A stretch of 64,000 nt of DNA. Origin: Wohlfahrtiimonas chitiniclastica DSM 18708. Its GTDB lineage: Bacteria; Pseudomonadota; Gammaproteobacteria; Cardiobacteriales; Wohlfahrtiimonadaceae. This document shows, piece by piece, positions 35,099 through 46,603 of this stretch. Made by a program: the position numbers and the translations under genes. Position 1 is the stretch's first letter. Each line of letters begins with the position of its first letter. The stretch spans positions 80,794-144,793 of the forward strand of contig NZ_AQXD01000004.1 in the NCBI RefSeq assembly GCF_000375345.1, written 5' to 3'. The notes under the pieces are model-generated. The model did no database searches, was not told where the DNA came from, and was given only the letters and a program-made list of their open reading frames with translations.

Positions 35099-37792
35099 AT
35101 GACAGAAAAAACAGAAGAAAAAGCACCAAGCAAAATCACATTGAAACGCAAAACTCATACTGAATTGAAAGTTGCCAGTGCGCCGGGTCAAGCGCGCACG
35201 GTGGCCGTTGAAGTTCGTAAGAAAAAAACGTATGTAAAACGTGATGCAGCAGCGCCTGTGGACTCAGAGATTGAGAACACAGCCGTAGAAGCGGTTGCAG
35301 AACAGGCAGAAACAGCGGTGCAAGCGCCAAAAGCTGCTCAAAAAGAGACACCAGTAACATCAGCGGCACCAGCCGCTGTTGCTCCATCTGCTGAACAAGT
35401 GGCCAAAGCGGCTGCAAAAGCAGAAGGTGAAGCAAAACAACAAGAGCGTTTACGTATTGCAAAGGAACGTGCAGAAGCCGAAGAGCGTGCAGCTAAAGAA
35501 GCGGTTGAGCGTCGTAAACTGCAAGAAGAACGTAAGCAAAACGAAGAAATTCAGAAAATTGCGGATGCAGCTCGTATGGCAAGTGAAAGTACAGTTTCTA
35601 AGGTACAAATTAGTTTTAACAATACCGATAAAACTGAAGATAAAAGTAAAAAGAAAGCATCAAACACTCCGAAAGGACAAGGTCAACATAAACCTAAGTC
35701 TGATGCACGTCCACACAAAAGAGATGACAAGAAAGTCTCTAATGTTGTGGTAGAGAAAAAAGCGAAACCTTCTGCACCAACAGGTGCAGCGGCGCCTGCA
35801 GCAGATGCTGTGGCTGATCGCGCAAAAGAAGCGGCGAAAGTGCATCGTAAGAGCCCTCGTGACTTAGATGATTTGCGTGAAGATGGCAAAAAAGCCTCAG
35901 GCAAGCGTGGTAAAGAGAAAGGTCGCACACATTTTGATTATGATGATGAAGATGGTGGTAATCGTCGTGGCGGTGGTAAAAAACGCAAAATGGCACAACC
36001 GACAAAACATGGTTTTACGAAGCCTGTTGCCCCTCAAAAGGCTGAAGTTGTCTTAGGCGAAACCATCACTGTGGCTGATTTGGCACACAAAATGGCAGTG
36101 AAAGCCGCTGAAGTGATCAAAACTTTAATGAAAATGGGTTCAATGGTCACCATCAACCAAGTGTTAGATCAAGAAACTGCTGCGATTGTGGTGGAAGAAA
36201 TGGGTCACGCTTACAAACTTGTGAGCGAAAACGTGCTTGAAGAAGAATTGATGCAAGGCTTTAACGAAAGTGATTTAGTGCCAGTCACGCGTCCACCTGT
36301 TGTGACGATCATGGGTCACGTTGATCATGGTAAAACATCCTTGCTTGACTACTTACGTAAAGCACACGTGGTGAAAGGCGAAGCAGGCGGGATCACTCAG
36401 CACATCGGTGCTTATCATGTGACGACACCTAAAGGCGTGATCACCTTCTTAGATACCCCAGGACACAGTGCGTTTACCGCAATGCGTGCCCGTGGTGCGA
36501 AAGTGACAGACATTGTTGTCTTGGTGGTTGCTTCCGATGATGGCGTGATGCCACAAACCATTGAAGCGATTCAACATGCGCGCGCTGCGAATGTGCCTAT
36601 TATTGTAGCTGTGACAAAAATCGATAAGCCAACGGCGGATCGTGATCGCATCTTGTCTGAATTGTCTCAACAAGGCATCATTTCTGAAGATTGGGGCGGT
36701 GAAAACTTATTTGCTTTCGTATCGTCAAAATCTGGTGAAGGGATTGATAACTTATTAGATCAAATCTTAGTGCAAGCTGAAATTTTAGAATTAACAGCGG
36801 TTGCAGAAGGTCCTGCACGTGGTGCGGTGGTTGAATCTCGTTTAGATCGTGGTCGCGGTACAGTGGCAACGGTATTGGTTCAATCAGGTCTCTTGAAAAA
36901 AGGCGACATCGTTTTAGCCGGTTTAGAATACGGTAAAGTGCGTGCCTTGATCAATGAGAAAGGTCAGCAAGTGCCAGAAGCCGGTCCATCCATTCCTGTG
37001 GAAATCCTTGGTTTATCAGGGGTGCCAAATGCAGGTGATGAAGTGACTGTGGTGGCCGATGAACGTAAAGCGCGTGAAATTGCATTGTTCCGTCAAGGCA
37101 AATTCCGTGAAGTGAAATTGGCAAGACAACAAAAATCTAAATTAGAGAACTTGTTTGCAAACATCAGCGAAGGCGCAATGAACGTTGTGAACGTTGTGTT
37201 AAAAGCAGACGTTCAAGGTTCTGTTGAAGCGTTGATCAATGCATTAGAAGAGTTATCCACAGATGAAGTCTCTGTGAAAGTGGTTTCAAGTGGCGTAGGC
37301 GGTATCAACGAGTCAGATGCGAACTTAGCAGTGGCATCAGATGCGATTGTAATCGGCTTTAACGTTCGTGCGGACAACTCAGCGAAGAAAATCATCGAAG
37401 ATGAGGGTTTAGCACTTCATTACTACAGCATCATTTATGATGTGATCGATGAGATCAAAACTGCCTTGATCGGTAAATTAGCACCTGAATTTAAAGAAAG
37501 CATCATTGGTGTTGCCGAAGTGCGTGATGTGTTCAGATCACCGAAAATTGGTGCGATTGCAGGCTGTATGGTGACAGAAGGCTTGATCAAACGTAATAAC
37601 CCAATTCGTGTATTGCGTGATAACATCGTAATCTATGAAGGTGCGTTAGAATCCCTCCGTCGCTTTAAAGATGACGTGAGCGAAGTGCGCATGGGCATGG
37701 AATGTGGTATTGGCGTTAAGAACTACAATGATGTTAAAGTGGGCGATCAAATCGAAGTTTATGAGCGCGTTCAAGTGGAGCGTACTCTCTAA
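35099..37792 (+). CDS. infB: Translation initiation factor IF-2
   Basis: GTPase that places initiator tRNA on the 30S subunit. 897 residues. There is a long charged, Ala/Lys/Glu-rich N-terminal region (about 1-290) and then an IF2_N-like segment ([20 protein letters not shown]). The GTPase core follows with G1 GHVDHGKT, G2 [13 protein letters not shown]3 DTPGHSAF, G4 TKID and G5 SSKSGEG; domains II-IV end at ERVQVERTL. Its presence with the initiator tRNA at the head of the same operon ties both components of initiation to one transcript. Start follows AGGGAGTG. Confidence 0.98.
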   Translation: MTEKTEEKAPSKITLKRKTHTELKVASAPGQARTVAVEVRKKKTYVKRDAAAPVDSEIENTAVEAVAEQAETAVQAPKAAQKETPVTSAAPAAVAPSAEQVAKAAAKAEGEAKQQERLRIAKERAEAEERAAKEAVERRKLQEERKQNEEIQKIADAARMASESTVSKVQISFNNTDKTEDKSKKKASNTPKGQGQHKPKSDARPHKRDDKKVSNVVVEKKAKPSAPTGAAAPAADAVADRAKEAAKVHRKSPRDLDDLREDGKKASGKRGKEKGRTHFDYDDEDGGNRRGGGKKRKMAQPTKHGFTKPVAPQKAEVVLGETITVADLAHKMAVKAAEVIKTLMKMGSMVTINQVLDQETAAIVVEEMGHAYKLVSENVLEEELMQGFNESDLVPVTRPPVVTIMGHVDHGKTSLLDYLRKAHVVKGEAGGITQHIGAYHVTTPKGVITFLDTPGHSAFTAMRARGAKVTDIVVLVVASDDGVMPQTIEAIQHARAANVPIIVAVTKIDKPTADRDRILSELSQQGIISEDWGGENLFAFVSSKSGEGIDNLLDQILVQAEILELTAVAEGPARGAVVESRLDRGRGTVATVLVQSGLLKKGDIVLAGLEYGKVRALINEKGQQVPEAGPSIPVEILGLSGVPNAGDEVTVVADERKAREIALFRQGKFREVKLARQQKSKLENLFANISEGAMNVVNVVLKADVQGSVEALINALEELSTDEVSVKVVSSGVGGINESDANLAVASDAIVIGFNVRADNSAKKIIEDEGLALHYYSIIYDVIDEIKTALIGKLAPEFKESIIGVAEVRDVFRSPKIGAIAGCMVTEGLIKRNNPIRVLRDNIVIYEGALESLRRFKDDVSEVRMGMECGIGVKNYNDVKVGDQIEVYERVQVERTL

Positions 37793-37805
37793 TTAGGAGG
37801 GAAAC

Positions 37806-38183
37806 ATGGCGAATATCTCAAGAACTCGTCGCATTGATGAGCAGCTAAAGCAAGAACTCTCTTTGTTGATTCGTAGAGAGATTGGTGATTCACGTGTCAT
37901 GATGATCTCCATCACTTTAGTGAAAGTGGTGAGAGATCTATCCCAAGCTAAAGTTTTGGTGACCTATTTAGGACCGGTTGAAGAGCGCGCAGAAATGGTT
38001 GCGCTTCTCAATGAATATGCCCCGCTTTTCCAAAGAATGCTCGGCAAGGTCTTAAAACTACGTAAGATCCCAAAATTTGAATTTGTATACGATGAGCAGT
38101 TAGAGAAGGGCAATGAGTTATCAGCCTTGATCACAGAAGCTGTTCAAGAAGATGAAGCACGACACAAAGATCACGATGAGTAA
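37806..38183 (+). CDS. rbfA: 30S ribosome-binding factor RbfA
   Basis: Cold-adaptation factor for 16S maturation. 125 residues with a KH-like fold: NISRTRRIDEQLKQELSLLI, DSRVMMISITLVKVVRDLS, and a PKFEFVYDEQLEKGNEL end. Strong AGGAGG before the ATG. Overlaps truB by eight bases. Confidence 0.96.
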   Translation: MANISRTRRIDEQLKQELSLLIRREIGDSRVMMISITLVKVVRDLSQAKVLVTYLGPVEERAEMVALLNEYAPLFQRMLGKVLKLRKIPKFEFVYDEQLEKGNELSALITEAVQEDEARHKDHDE

Positions 38184-39090
38184 AACAGCTAAAATCAAGC
38201 GCCGTCCATTGGATGGCGTTTTACTTTTAGATAAGCCAAAAGGCGTATCGAGTAATAACATTCTGCAGAAGGTCAAATATTTATATCGCGCTATCAAAGC
38301 TGGGCATGCGGGCACATTAGATCCAATGGCCACAGGCTTATTGCCCATTTGTTTTGGGGAAGCGAGTAAATTTAACCATCAGCTTTTAAATAACCGCAAA
38401 ACGTATCGTTTCACATGTCGTTTAGGTGAGGCAACCAATACTGGCGATGCCGAGGGAGAAGTGATTGCGACAGCGATGATTCCTGAGTTATCCACAGCCT
38501 TATTAGAAACGGTAATGGTGAACTTTACGGGCGATATTCAGCAAATTCCACCGATGGTTTCCGCATTGCATCATGAAGGTAAACGCCTGTATGAACTTGC
38601 GCGTGAAGGCATTGAGGTGGCGCGTCCTGCTCGCGACATCACCATTTATGCATTGACGCTGATTGAGTTTGATGATCACAGCTTTACGGCTGAAGTGACC
38701 TGCTCAAAAGGGACATATGTGCGTGTGTTAGCAGAGGACATTGCCAAATCCATCGGTACGCTTGGGCATTTAACCATGCTGCGCCGAACGGAAGTTGCGC
38801 CTTATTTTGCCCCAACGTTGATCACGATGGAAGATTTAGAGGCTGCGCTTTTAGAGAATCGTGCCGATGAACTCTTATTGCCCGTTGATAGCGCGATTGC
38901 AGACTATCCCATTTTGATTTTCAATGAGGAAGAGACCGCGCGCTTGAAAAATGGGCAAAAGATTGCGTTTCCCCATGCATTAGATGAGCAATTTTATCGT
39001 TTATATGCGTATGATCAGACCTTCTTAGGCTTAGGAGAACGTCATTTACCCCATGTGATTAAGCCTTCGCGCTTGATTCAAATACAATGA
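38176..39090 (+). CDS. truB: tRNA pseudouridine(55) synthase TruB
   Basis: Converts U55 to pseudouridine in the T-loop of tRNAs. About 304 residues from the ATG at 38176. The catalytic Asp49 is in GHAGTLDPMATG; RPLDGVLLLDKPKGVSSNN and CSKGTYVRVLAEDIAKSIG are also typical. The start lies inside the end of rbfA. The next usual gene, rpsO, does not follow; the operon ends here or at the small secreted protein. Confidence 0.96.
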   Translation: MSKTAKIKRRPLDGVLLLDKPKGVSSNNILQKVKYLYRAIKAGHAGTLDPMATGLLPICFGEASKFNHQLLNNRKTYRFTCRLGEATNTGDAEGEVIATAMIPELSTALLETVMVNFTGDIQQIPPMVSALHHEGKRLYELAREGIEVARPARDITIYALTLIEFDDHSFTAEVTCSKGTYVRVLAEDIAKSIGTLGHLTMLRRTEVAPYFAPTLITMEDLEAALLENRADELLLPVDSAIADYPILIFNEEETARLKNGQKIAFPHALDEQFYRLYAYDQTFLGLGERHLPHVIKPSRLIQIQ

Positions 39091-39171
39091 CGGATCAGAA
39101 TAATTTGTTATAATCGACGCCTATTGATTAATCATCACCGTTGCACGAGCGATGGAAACGAAGGAATAGAT

Positions 39172-39465
39172 ATGTATAAAAAATTATTCACCGTCGGCGC
39201 ATTTTGTTTAGGTTTGACGACACTGGCATCAGCAGAAGATGCTGTGATTAATAAATGTGTGGCAAAAGATCACAAAACCATCGTATATACAGAGTTTGAT
39301 TGCCCAGATCATTATGAAAGCGCAACGGAAGGCTGGCTCAGTGAAACGAATGTCACGGATGCCAATCGCTTTGGGGATGAATCCCTAGATTATGATTCAA
39401 CAGGCACTGCCGCTCAGCGCTTAGAACAAGAGCCTGAGCCACCTCAATTACCGAAACCACAATAG
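39172..39465 (+). CDS. Small secreted protein, DUF4124-like
   Basis: 97 residues. Signal peptide MYKKLFTVGAFCLGLTTLASA, then a short domain INKCVAKDHKTIVYTEFDCP with two cysteines, as in small periplasmic DUF4124-type proteins, and an acidic Pro-rich tail (EQEPEPPQLPKPQ). Start chosen at 39172 because AAGGAATAG precedes it and the signal peptide begins there. A TATAAT lies at 39109-39114. The function is unknown. Confidence 0.75.
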   Translation: MYKKLFTVGAFCLGLTTLASAEDAVINKCVAKDHKTIVYTEFDCPDHYESATEGWLSETNVTDANRFGDESLDYDSTGTAAQRLEQEPEPPQLPKPQ

Positions 39466-39529
39466 GTAGTGTATGGGTCGCATTTTATGGGTGACTCAGC
39501 GCGAGCGTTTACTGGACATTTAAAGCCAA

Positions 39530-39563
39530 TAAAAAAACCTCTGAATTTTCAGAGGTTTTTTGT
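39530..39563. terminator. Bidirectional terminator between the small secreted gene and eno
   Basis: AAACCTCTGAA / TTCAGAGGTTT flanked by A7 and T6. The 65 bases before it hold only a 16-codon frame (39473-39523) that I do not support. Confidence 0.87.
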
Positions 39564-39575
39564 TTTTAAGTGAAA

Positions 39576-40883
<1,308 letters not shown>

Positions 40884-40942
40884 TCACTGATGAACGAATG
40901 AATAAACGGCACAATTATAACCGATTCAACCACAAAACGTTA

Positions 40943-41962
40943 TTAATGTAACGAATCGGGCGTGAACCAAGCCGTTGGCGTGATGGTTTTCTCGATCTCT
41001 TGATCCACCCCAAGCACCATGGCAAACAATGCCATGCGCGCAGGGACACCGGCATCCGATTGACGGAAGATGGCAAGACGTGGATCACCATCTAAATCAT
41101 TGCTCAGATCATTGGCATTTTCGCGGCTGTCGCGGGGCAATGGATGCATGATGATGGCATCTTTTAACGCATATTCATCGATCAATGCTTGATTGATGCG
41201 AAAGCTTAATTCAGGCTGGCGTGTCTCTTCACCTTGAGTGAAACGCTCTTTTTGAATGCGCGTGGCGTAAATGACATCATTGTTGTGAATGCCATCTTTG
41301 AGCTGATCGGTTTCGATCACCGTATGACCACGCTTGCGGGCAAATTCAACAATGTACTCAGGCATGCTTAAGAAATCAGGCGAGGCAAAAGTAAACGTGA
41401 TGTTTTGATAAAGAGACATGAGTTTAACCAATGAGTGCACCGTGCGACCATAGCGCAAATCACCAATCATGGCGATGCGGCAATTGTCCATTGTTTTACC
41501 ATTTTGTTTAAACTCATTGTGAATGGTGTAGGCATCTAACAATGCTTGGGTCGGATGTTCACCTGCGCCATTGCCTGCGTTGATGATGGGTGTATTGGTC
41601 GCGCCGGCCATTTTATGAATGGCTTCTTCTTCAGGATGACGCACCACAACCACATCAAAGTAACCAGAGATGACGTGCGCGGTGTCCTCAATGGATTCAC
41701 CTTTAACGATCGACGAGAAGGAAACCCCAGTTGTGTTAGAAACTTTACCGCCAAGGCGCATGAATGCTGCATCAAAGCTCAAACGCGTGCGCGTACTGGC
41801 CTCAAAGAATAGACTGCCCATAATGGCGCCTTCTAAAACATTTGTGCGTGCTTTGCCTTGTGCCACAGGTTGTAAAATATCTGCAAGTTCAAACAAACGG
41901 TTTAAAGTTTGAAGATCAAATTGTTCGCAAGATAATACAGCCTGCCCGTATAGTGTGTTCAT
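40943..41962 (-). CDS. pyrB: Aspartate carbamoyltransferase catalytic subunit
   Basis: First committed step of pyrimidine synthesis. The frame opens 54 codons earlier, but that part runs through the gltA terminator and into gltA. The ATG at 41960-41962 with AAGGA upstream gives 339 residues. The carbamoyl-phosphate site SLFFEASTRTRLSFDAA, GNGAGEHPTQALLD, and HPLPRDSRENAND are present. No pyrI or dihydroorotase gene follows, so regulation by PyrI is not suggested here. I see no attenuator: the 65 bases upstream are taken by the gltA terminator. Confidence 0.95.
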   Translation of the reverse strand: MNTLYGQAVLSCEQFDLQTLNRLFELADILQPVAQGKARTNVLEGAIMGSLFFEASTRTRLSFDAAFMRLGGKVSNTTGVSFSSIVKGESIEDTAHVISGYFDVVVVRHPEEEAIHKMAGATNTPIINAGNGAGEHPTQALLDAYTIHNEFKQNGKTMDNCRIAMIGDLRYGRTVHSLVKLMSLYQNITFTFASPDFLSMPEYIVEFARKRGHTVIETDQLKDGIHNNDVIYATRIQKERFTQGEETRQPELSFRINQALIDEYALKDAIIMHPLPRDSRENANDLSNDLDGDPRLAIFRQSDAGVPARMALFAMVLGVDQEIEKTITPTAWFTPDSLH

Positions 41963-41990
41963 AGTTGTCCTTCTAAATATCACGTTTTCC

Positions 41991-42016
41991 AAAAAAAACC
42001 GCCATATCTGGCGGTT
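41991..42016 (-). terminator. Terminator of gltA
   Basis: AACCGCCA-GATA-TGGCGGTT followed on the - strand by T8. Confidence 0.87.
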
Positions 42017-42027
42017 ATTCAAATCAA

Positions 42028-43305
42028 TTAAATGTGTCGGAGTGTGTGTCCGATGTAGCGTTGTCTTGGACGAGAGATTTTCATCTTCGGATCGGAGATC
42101 ATTTCGTTCCAATGGGTGATCCAACCAACCGTACGCGCCAATGCAAAGAGTGGTGTGAACATGTGTGTTGGGAAACCTAACGCTTTGTAGATGATGCCAG
42201 AGTAGAAGTCGACGTTTGGATATAAGCGGCGTTCGATGAAGTATTCATCTTTCAATGCCATCTCTTCTAAACGTTTGGCCACTTCCATCAATGGATCATT
42301 ACCATATTTTGCGAGCACTTCATCAGCAATGCCTTTGATTAAGCGTGCGCGTGGGTCAAAGTTTTTATAAACGCGGTGACCAAAGCCCATCAAACGGAAT
42401 GGATCTTCTTTATCTTTTGCTTTTGCCACGTATTTATTAACATTTTCAACTGTGCCGATTTCATTGAGCATCGTCAATACCGCTTCATTCGCACCACCGT
42501 GAGATGCACCCCACAAGCAAGAAATACCTGCTGAGATGGCCGCATATGGGTTCGCGCCAGAAGAGCCTGCCATACGTACTGTAGAGGTTGAAGCATTTTG
42601 CTCATGATCCGCATGTAAAATGAATAAAACGTCCATCGCTTTTTCAGCAATTGGATCGATTTCATAAGGCGCACATGGGGAGCTGAACATCATGTTTAAG
42701 AAGTTACCGGCATACGACAATGAGTTCGTTGGGTAAACAAGCGGCATACCAATGGAATGTTTGTAGGCAGCCGCCACAATCGTTGGCATTTTTGAGATCA
42801 AGCGGTGCGCTGTGATCATGCGGTGCTCAGGATTATGGATGTCTAATTTATCATGGTAGAAGCCCGCCATTGATGCAACCGTACCCGCTAAAATCGCCAT
42901 TGGATGGGAGTCATAACGGAAGCCTTGCAGGAAGACTTTTAGGTTTTCATGCATCATGCTGTGTGTCATGATGATGTTATGGAAGTCTGTGGACTCTTTT
43001 GCATCAGGCAATTGGCCATTGAAGATCAAGTAGCAAACGTCTAAGAAGTTTGATTTTTCAGCCAACTCTTCGATGGGATAACCACGATAGAGTAATTCGC
43101 CTTTGTCACCATCTAAGTATGTGATGGCACTTTCACAGCTTGCTGTCGATACGAAACCAGGATCGTAGCTGAATAAATTCAAGGTGCGATTCATAGCTGC
43201 AATATCAACAACATCATCACCATATACTGACTCGAGGATTGGAAATTCCCCTTGTTGTTGTGTACGGTTGTCAATATAGGTAACGCTATTTCTATTAGTT
43301 GTCAT
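42028..43305 (-). CDS. gltA: Citrate synthase (hexameric type II)
   Basis: Condenses acetyl-CoA and oxaloacetate to start the TCA cycle. 425 residues, the size of Gram-negative NADH-sensitive enzymes. Catalytic His and Asp regions: [48 protein letters not shown] and [16 protein letters not shown] before the ATG. Its terminator separates it from pyrB. No other TCA genes are adjacent. Confidence 0.97.
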   Translation of the reverse strand: MTTNRNSVTYIDNRTQQQGEFPILESVYGDDVVDIAAMNRTLNLFSYDPGFVSTASCESAITYLDGDKGELLYRGYPIEELAEKSNFLDVCYLIFNGQLPDAKESTDFHNIIMTHSMMHENLKVFLQGFRYDSHPMAILAGTVASMAGFYHDKLDIHNPEHRMITAHRLISKMPTIVAAAYKHSIGMPLVYPTNSLSYAGNFLNMMFSSPCAPYEIDPIAEKAMDVLFILHADHEQNASTSTVRMAGSSGANPYAAISAGISCLWGASHGGANEAVLTMLNEIGTVENVNKYVAKAKDKEDPFRLMGFGHRVYKNFDPRARLIKGIADEVLAKYGNDPLMEVAKRLEEMALKDEYFIERRLYPNVDFYSGIIYKALGFPTHMFTPLFALARTVGWITHWNEMISDPKMKISRPRQRYIGHTLRHI

Positions 43306-43424
43306 TTTTTTCCTCCTTGTGATCTTAATTTTTTTAAGATCTAATCTATTTTAAACGTGTACTTGTGGTAACACATCCGACTAATATAAACGAGCTTGAT
43401 CAACTTAGCAAAATTCTGATGCGC

Positions 43425-43452
43425 AAAAAAAAAGCATCGACTCGATGCTTTT
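43425..43452. terminator. Terminator of rpmE2 (possibly bidirectional)
   Basis: AAAGCATCGA / TCGATGCTTT with A9 on the left (T9 for the - strand) and TTCTTTTT on the right. Confidence 0.82.
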
Positions 43453-43465
43453 CTTTTTGAACTGA

Positions 43466-43708
43466 TTAACGACCGTATTTTTTACGGAAGCGATCAACAC
43501 GACCTTCTGTATCCACAATGTTTTGTTTACCAGTGAAGAAAGGGTGTGATTGAGAAGAAACTTCAATTTTGTAAAGAGGGTATTCGTTACCATCTGTCCA
43601 AGTGATTGTTTCTTTAGTCGCGATTGTAGAACGCGTTAAAACTGCAAAGTCGCTAGAGCTGTCTTGGAAAACAACTGGGCGATAATTTGGATGACCTTCT
43701 GCTTTCAT
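43466..43708 (-). CDS. rpmE2: 50S ribosomal protein L31, type B (zinc-free)
   Basis: 80 residues. [19 protein letters not shown] and [29 protein letters not shown] are hallmarks of L31 type B. It has no cysteine at all, so it lacks the zinc ribbon of type A. In many bacteria such a copy replaces zinc-bearing L31 under zinc starvation; here I see no Zur box, so it may be the constitutive L31. It is 100 bases downstream of rho on the same strand. Confidence 0.95.
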   Translation of the reverse strand: MKAEGHPNYRPVVFQDSSSDFAVLTRSTIATKETITWTDGNEYPLYKIEVSSQSHPFFTGKQNIVDTEGRVDRFRKKYGR

Positions 43709-43808
43709 AATAAAAATCCAGTATAAGTAAAATAAAACGGCTGATCAAAAGCCTACTTAGTTTAAAATAGCACAATATTCTAACAAAAAGATATTTTTTG
43801 CGCAATAC

Positions 43809-45065
43809 TTAGCGTTTCATTGCATCAAAAAATGCTTGATTTGTCTTCGTTTCTTTGAGTCGCTCTAACACGAATTCCATGGACTGAATTTCATCCATCG
43901 GATACAAGATTTTACGAAGAATCCACATTTTTGTTAAGTCGTCAGGATCGGTTAAGAGTTCTTCTTTACGCGTCCCTGAACGGTTGATGTCAATGGCAGG
44001 GAAAATGCGTTTTTCTGCCACTGAACGGTCTAAGTGCAATTCAGAGTTACCTGTGCCTTTGAACTCTTCATAAATCACTTCGTCCATTTTTGAACCGGTG
44101 TCCACAAGGGCTGTGGCGATGATGGTTAAGCTGCCGCCATTTTCAATGTTACGGGCTGCACCAAAGAAGCGCTTAGGACGATGTAAGGCATTTGCATCCA
44201 CACCCCCAGATAACACTTTACCTGAAGAGGGCACCACAGCATTATAAGCGCGGGCTAAACGCGTGATGGAGTCTAATAAGATCACCACATCACGATTATG
44301 TTCCACCATGCGGCGCGCTTTTTCGATGACCATTTCTGCCACTTGTACATGGCGCACAGCAGGTTCATCGAAGGTTGAGGCAATCACATCACCGCGCACT
44401 AAACGGCGCATTTCTGTCACCTCTTCAGGGCGTTCATCAATCAAGAGAACAATCAAATAACATTCAGGATGATTGCTTTCGATGGACTGGGCAATGTTTT
44501 GCAACATCACCGTTTTACCTGTTTTCGGTGGTGCCACGATTAAGCTACGCTGACCTTTACCGATGGGGGCAACCATGTCAATGAGGCGCGCTGTGATGTC
44601 TTCACTTGAACCATTGCCGCGCTCCATTTTAAGGAGTTCATTAGGGTGAATGGGCGTTAAGTTTTCAAAAGCCACTTTGCGCGTGGAGTTTTCCACAGGC
44701 TCATAGTTGATGGTGTCGACTTTCGCTAAAGAGAAATATTTTTCATTGTCTTTAGGGGGACGAATTTTGCCTGAAACCGTATCGCCTGTGCGCAAGTTAA
44801 ACTTACGAATTTGCGATGGGCTGATGTAAACATCATCAGGACCGGCCATGTAGGAGCTGTCTGCGCCGCGTAAAAAGCCGTAACCGTCGTTGAGAATCTC
44901 TAACACGCCGTCACCGGTGATCTCTTCGCCATTTTTTGCATGGGCTTTTAAAATGGAGAAGATCAAGTCATGCTTTTTAGCACGGGCTATACCTTCTAGC
45001 TGCATTTCTTGAGCGATGCGAATCAGCTCAGCAGCAGGCATTTGTTTCAATTCAGTTAAGTTCAT
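43809..45065 (-). CDS. rho: Transcription termination factor Rho
   Basis: Hexameric RNA helicase that terminates untranslated transcripts. 418 residues, typical. N-terminal RNA-binding domain ([39 protein letters not shown]), ATPase core with P-loop [15 protein letters not shown], Walker [17 protein letters not shown], and the secondary RNA site. 168 bases separate it from dedA upstream, possibly the leader where Rho autoregulates; I see no clear structure there. Confidence 0.98.
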   Translation of the reverse strand: MNLTELKQMPAAELIRIAQEMQLEGIARAKKHDLIFSILKAHAKNGEEITGDGVLEILNDGYGFLRGADSSYMAGPDDVYISPSQIRKFNLRTGDTVSGKIRPPKDNEKYFSLAKVDTINYEPVENSTRKVAFENLTPIHPNELLKMERGNGSSEDITARLIDMVAPIGKGQRSLIVAPPKTGKTVMLQNIAQSIESNHPECYLIVLLIDERPEEVTEMRRLVRGDVIASTFDEPAVRHVQVAEMVIEKARRMVEHNRDVVILLDSITRLARAYNAVVPSSGKVLSGGVDANALHRPKRFFGAARNIENGGSLTIIATALVDTGSKMDEVIYEEFKGTGNSELHLDRSVAEKRIFPAIDINRSGTRKEELLTDPDDLTKMWILRKILYPMDEIQSMEFVLERLKETKTNQAFFDAMKR

Positions 45066-45232
45066 AGAGTATTTTTTGAGGTAAACAATAAAAGATAAGG
45101 AATACAGTCGCTTAGCGAAGAATGAGGGCTAAGGACATCAATCTTGGGGATTATTCAGTTCAGAAAGGAAAACTGTTATTTTTTAGTGCTGCGAATTTTA
45201 TAAGTTTTACAGCAACTTTGCAAATAATCTCA

Positions 45233-45904
45233 TCAACTTTTCTGTTTTTCATCCGCCTGTCCATTGCGATGTTCTATGTAGGCTTTGCCGATTTCATAGA
45301 GCATCGGTAAAATCGAAATGAAGATAATGCCAAGGACAATGATGGAGAAATTTTGTTTGATCCATGGAATGGTACCAAATAAATAGCCCGCACCGAGCAT
45401 TAAGAACATCCATAATAGCGCACCTAAAATATTAAAGGTGGCAAAAGTTTTATAAGTCATTTTGCTCGCCCCTGCAACAAAAGGTGCAAATGTGCGCACG
45501 ATTGGCACAAATCTTGCGATCACAATGGTCTTGCTGCCATATTTTTCATAAAAATGGTGGGTTTTTTCTAGGTACTGTAATTTAAAAATTTTAGCGTCTT
45601 TCTTAAAGACTTTTAAGCCAAAGTAGTGGCCGATCTGATAATTGAGGGCATCGCCTAAAATGGCGGCCACCAATAATGTGCCAAAAAGAATATAAATATT
45701 TAATAATCCCATCGCTGCTAATGCGCCTGCTGCGAACAATAAAGAGTCCCCTGGTAAAATCGGCGTCACCACCAAGCCTGTTTCACAAAAGATGATGGCG
45801 ATTAAAATTAAATAGATCCAAAAGCCATATTGCTGCACCGCCACTTCGAGGTATTGATCTAAATGCAAAAAGAGATCCACAAACTGCATGAAAAAATCGT
45901 ACAT
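45233..45904 (-). CDS. DedA-family inner-membrane protein
   Basis: 223 residues with about five membrane segments. The family motifs GDSLLFAAGALAAMG and FARFVPIVRTFAPFVAGASKM, including the conserved F/RxxPxxR core, are present. DedA/YqjA-type proteins act in envelope homeostasis and are now linked to undecaprenyl-phosphate or lipid flipping. It follows lolD by 15 bases and is probably the last gene of the holA-scpB-lol operon. Confidence 0.92.
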   Translation of the reverse strand: MYDFFMQFVDLFLHLDQYLEVAVQQYGFWIYLILIAIIFCETGLVVTPILPGDSLLFAAGALAAMGLLNIYILFGTLLVAAILGDALNYQIGHYFGLKVFKKDAKIFKLQYLEKTHHFYEKYGSKTIVIARFVPIVRTFAPFVAGASKMTYKTFATFNILGALLWMFLMLGAGYLFGTIPWIKQNFSIIVLGIIFISILPMLYEIGKAYIEHRNGQADEKQKS

Positions 45905-45919
45905 GATGAGTCCTGTTAT

Positions 45920-46603
45920 TTATTGTTCTTGAATGAGTTGATGATTCGCTAAACGAAAACGATGATCCATTTTATGGGCAAGGGTTAAATCATGTGTCAC
46001 CACCACAAGGGCGGTGCCGATCTCCTGATTGATCTCGCACATTAAATCAAACACCGCGTGCGCATTGTCACTGTCAAGATTGCCAGTGGGTTCATCGGCT
46101 AAGACCGCTAGAGGTTCTGTGACCAATGCGCGTGCAATCGCCACACGTTGGCGTTCACCGCCCGATAGGGCAGAGGGCTTATGTGACAAGCGGTGAGACA
46201 ATCCCACGCGATTGAGCATCGCTTGCGCGCGTTCTGTGGCTTCTTTGACACTCATGCCGCCAATGATGCAGGGGATGGCAACATTATCCACCGCTGTAAA
46301 TTCAGGCAATAGATGATGAAATTGATAAATGAAGCCTAAATAACGGTTGCGCCAAACGCCGCGGGCTTTTTCTGAGCCTTGACTTAAGCAATGACCATTG
46401 AGCCACACTTCACCGGATGTTGGTTGATCGAGCCCAGATAACACATGCAGCAAGGTACTTTTCCCAGAACCTGATGCCCCAACAATTGCCACGCGATCTT
46501 TGGGTGCTAAGGTAAAATTCAGGGCATCAAAAATTTTGACCTCATTTTTATGGTCAATGTAGGATTTGGCCAAGTTTTTGGCCTCTAAAATCGGATCACT
46601 CAT
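45920..46603 (-). CDS. lolD: Lipoprotein-releasing ABC transporter ATPase LolD
   Basis: Powers release of outer-membrane lipoproteins to LolA. 227 residues. Walker A GASGSGKST (42-50), Q-loop YQFHHLLPEF, signature LSGGERQRVAIARAL, Walker B VLADEPTGNLD. Its start overlaps the upstream Lol permease gene by eight bases, confirming that they work together. Confidence 0.97.
   Translation of the reverse strand: MSDPILEAKNLAKSYIDHKNEVKIFDALNFTLAPKDRVAIVGASGSGKSTLLHVLSGLDQPTSGEVWLNGHCLSQGSEKARGVWRNRYLGFIYQFHHLLPEFTAVDNVAIPCIIGGMSVKEATERAQAMLNRVGLSHRLSHKPSALSGGERQRVAIARALVTEPLAVLADEPTGNLDSDNAHAVFDLMCEINQEIGTALVVVTHDLTLAHKMDHRFRLANHQLIQEQ

Noticed and set aside
35136..35462. Long antisense frame inside infB
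   Set aside because: It mirrors the Ala/Glu/Lys-rich codons of the IF-2 N-terminal region; Leu-rich low-complexity product without a start signal.
39473..39523. 16-codon frame after the small secreted gene
   Set aside because: Too short, poor ribosome site, and overlaps the approach to the terminator.
41963..42124. 54-codon extension of pyrB
   Set aside because: It runs through the gltA terminator and the gltA 3' end; the internal ATG has a good ribosome site.
45066..45232. Possible rho leader peptide or attenuator
   Set aside because: No convincing frame with ribosome site or hairpin was found in these 167 bases.
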